NCBI GenBank assembly: GCA_016714895.1
Contig: JADKBV010000004.1
Location: forward strand, 186,001 to 250,000
DNA: 64,000 nucleotides
DNA from: Saprospiraceae bacterium
Lineage (GTDB): Bacteria; Bacteroidota; Bacteroidia; Chitinophagales; Saprospiraceae
Direction of reading: 5' to 3'
Shown here: positions 63,060 through 64,000 of the stretch, one piece after another
How positions within the stretch are numbered: the stretch's first letter is position 1
Layout of the letters: each line of letters begins with the position of its first letter
Translations under genes and position numbers: made by a program
Notes under the pieces: model-generated
The model's database searches: none
The model's input: only the letters and a program-made list of their open reading frames with translations
What the model was told of the DNA's origin: nothing

Positions 63060-64000
63060 TTATAATTTATATTTAAATTCAGGAATATCAATGGTAAATG
63101 TGGTACCATTACCGATTTCAGAACTGACAGAAATCCACCATCCATGGGCTCTGCAGATGTTTTTTACGTAAAAAAGCCCAAGACCGAATCCTTTGACATC
63201 ATGTTTGTCTCCGGTGGAAACTCTGAAAAATTTGTCAAATAACTTTTTTTGATCTTCCGGCGCAATACCGATCCCATTATCTTCGATCTGAATGAGGATA
63301 TGACTATTCTGAAGGGACGTCCTGACGTGAACTTCTATATTTTCCTTCTGACAGTATTTGACAGCATTATCGATCATATTACAAATGACGTTGACAAAAT
63401 GCAACTTATCTGTGTAAATGTAAGCTTCCGTTTCGACAGGATCATATTTTATAAAGCCGTTTGAGATTTTTAATGTCTCAGCTTTTACGATGTGGTCTAT
63501 AGTTTCATGAAGATTGATCCATTCCTTTTTCAAATCAATGCTGTCTTTTTCCATTCTGGCTATGTTCAGAACCTTTTCAACCTGATCATTAAGCCTGGCA
63601 TTTTGTTCTCTGATAATTTGTGCATATCTGGAAAGTCTTTTGTCTTCTTTGGTTTTTTCATCATTGGCTATGACATCAGATGCAATTTTTATAGAGGCTA
63701 TCGGCGTTTTAAATTCGTGGGTCATATTGTTGATAAAATCCCTTTGCAATTCCGACAATCTTTTTTGTTTTAGAATGACCCAGATACTGTATAAAAAAAA
63801 CAGGATTGCCAAAACAGAAAACATGGTGGAAACCACGGTCATATTAAGATTTGCCAATAAAAAGTTTTCTCTTTGCGGAAACCGGATGACAAAATAATAA
63901 ACCAGATCGTCAAATTTGTATTGTTTATTCCATTTAGTAGGTTTGGTTTCTTTGTTTGAAATGCTGCAATAATTGCCATAAACCAATGCATCATTAAAAC
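63060..64000 (-). CDS. Sensor histidine kinase (N-terminus beyond window)
   Basis: The reading frame stays open to the right edge; ~313 residues are visible. A membrane helix (TVVSTMFSVLAILFFLYSIW) leads into the HisKA domain with phospho-acceptor His in MTHEFKTPIASIKIASDVIA. The HATPase domain follows with N box NVICNMIDNAVKYC, G1 QIEDNGIGIAPEDQ and G2 GFGLGLFYVKNICRAHG. The sensor domain lies largely outside the window. It pairs with the OmpR-family regulator 56 nt downstream. The signal is unknown. Confidence 0.93.
   Translation of the reverse strand, partial: FNDALVYGNYCSISNKETKPTKWNKQYKFDDLVYYFVIRFPQRENFLLANLNMTVVSTMFSVLAILFFLYSIWVILKQKRLSELQRDFINNMTHEFKTPIASIKIASDVIANDEKTKEDKRLSRYAQIIREQNARLNDQVEKVLNIARMEKDSIDLKKEWINLHETIDHIVKAETLKISNGFIKYDPVETEAYIYTDKLHFVNVICNMIDNAVKYCQKENIEVHVRTSLQNSHILIQIEDNGIGIAPEDQKKLFDKFFRVSTGDKHDVKGFGLGLFYVKNICRAHGWWISVSSEIGNGTTFTIDIPEFKYKL

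Noticed and set aside
1..64000. tRNA, rRNA, CRISPR arrays, insertion sequences or prophage
   Set aside because: No intergenic segment showed tRNA-like stems, spaced repeats or transposase/integrase motifs on reading; a covariance-model scan was not possible here.

Overview
The window is AT-rich bacterial DNA from a member of the Bacteroidota, most likely a Saprospiria- or Chitinophagia-like lineage. The evidence is three secreted proteins with type IX secretion (T9SS) C-terminal sorting domains, a large protein with SprB-like repeats and a gliding-motility C-terminal domain next to a PorP/SprF protein, a TonB-dependent receptor with a carboxypeptidase-like N-domain, and several promoters with the Bacteroidota -7 element TAnnTTTG. 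No rRNA, tRNA, CRISPR array, insertion sequence or phage gene was recognised. Both window edges cut through genes.

Left third (1-18.5 kb): a truncated periplasmic beta-propeller/Y_Y_Y sensor, then a block rich in metal and redox functions. A small His-rich exported protein precedes an RND heavy-metal efflux operon (czcA-czcC-czcB order). Next come a ferritin-like/VIT1 fusion, a four-helix membrane protein, and an ApbE / DUF4266 lipoprotein / DUF3570 trio. An ICMT-type methyltransferase follows. On the opposite strand lie a T9SS-sorted propeller protein, two ferritin-like DUF2202 proteins (one with a cysteine-rich repeat tail), and a membrane protein placed like an anti-sigma factor behind an ECF sigma factor. 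The DUF4266 peptide carries an SGAT motif resembling an ApbE flavinylation site and ends in GGCGCN. This is the most interesting functional lead in the window.

Middle (18.5-39.5 kb): a 780-bp non-coding gap holds a decayed copy of a T9SS sorting domain, about 90% identical by eye to the 3' end of a gene 6.2 kb downstream. Between the two copies lie two large T9SS cargo proteins, one a zincin plus beta-helix protein with a 4x8-bp tandem repeat at its 5' end. Then come a FabH-like ketosynthase, a TonB-dependent receptor, a GlcD/GlpC-like FAD/Fe-S dehydrogenase, an M14 peptidase, and a three-gene 2-oxoacid:ferredoxin oxidoreductase operon (GltD-like FAD/ferredoxin protein, korA, korB). korA is split by a 2-nt frameshift.

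Right part (39.5-64 kb): mostly housekeeping. It includes an Nfu-type Fe-S scaffold, an inositol monophosphatase-like protein, a TIGR04283 glycosyltransferase, a DUF547 lipoprotein, an acyl-CoA ligase, a TPR protein, GH3 and scpA, queG, the PorP/SprF plus giant gliding protein pair, a PAP2-like protein with dapD, NDH-2, a ferredoxin-NADP reductase-type protein, rlmN and trmB, a lipoprotein, cutC, and a two-component pair whose kinase runs off the window end.
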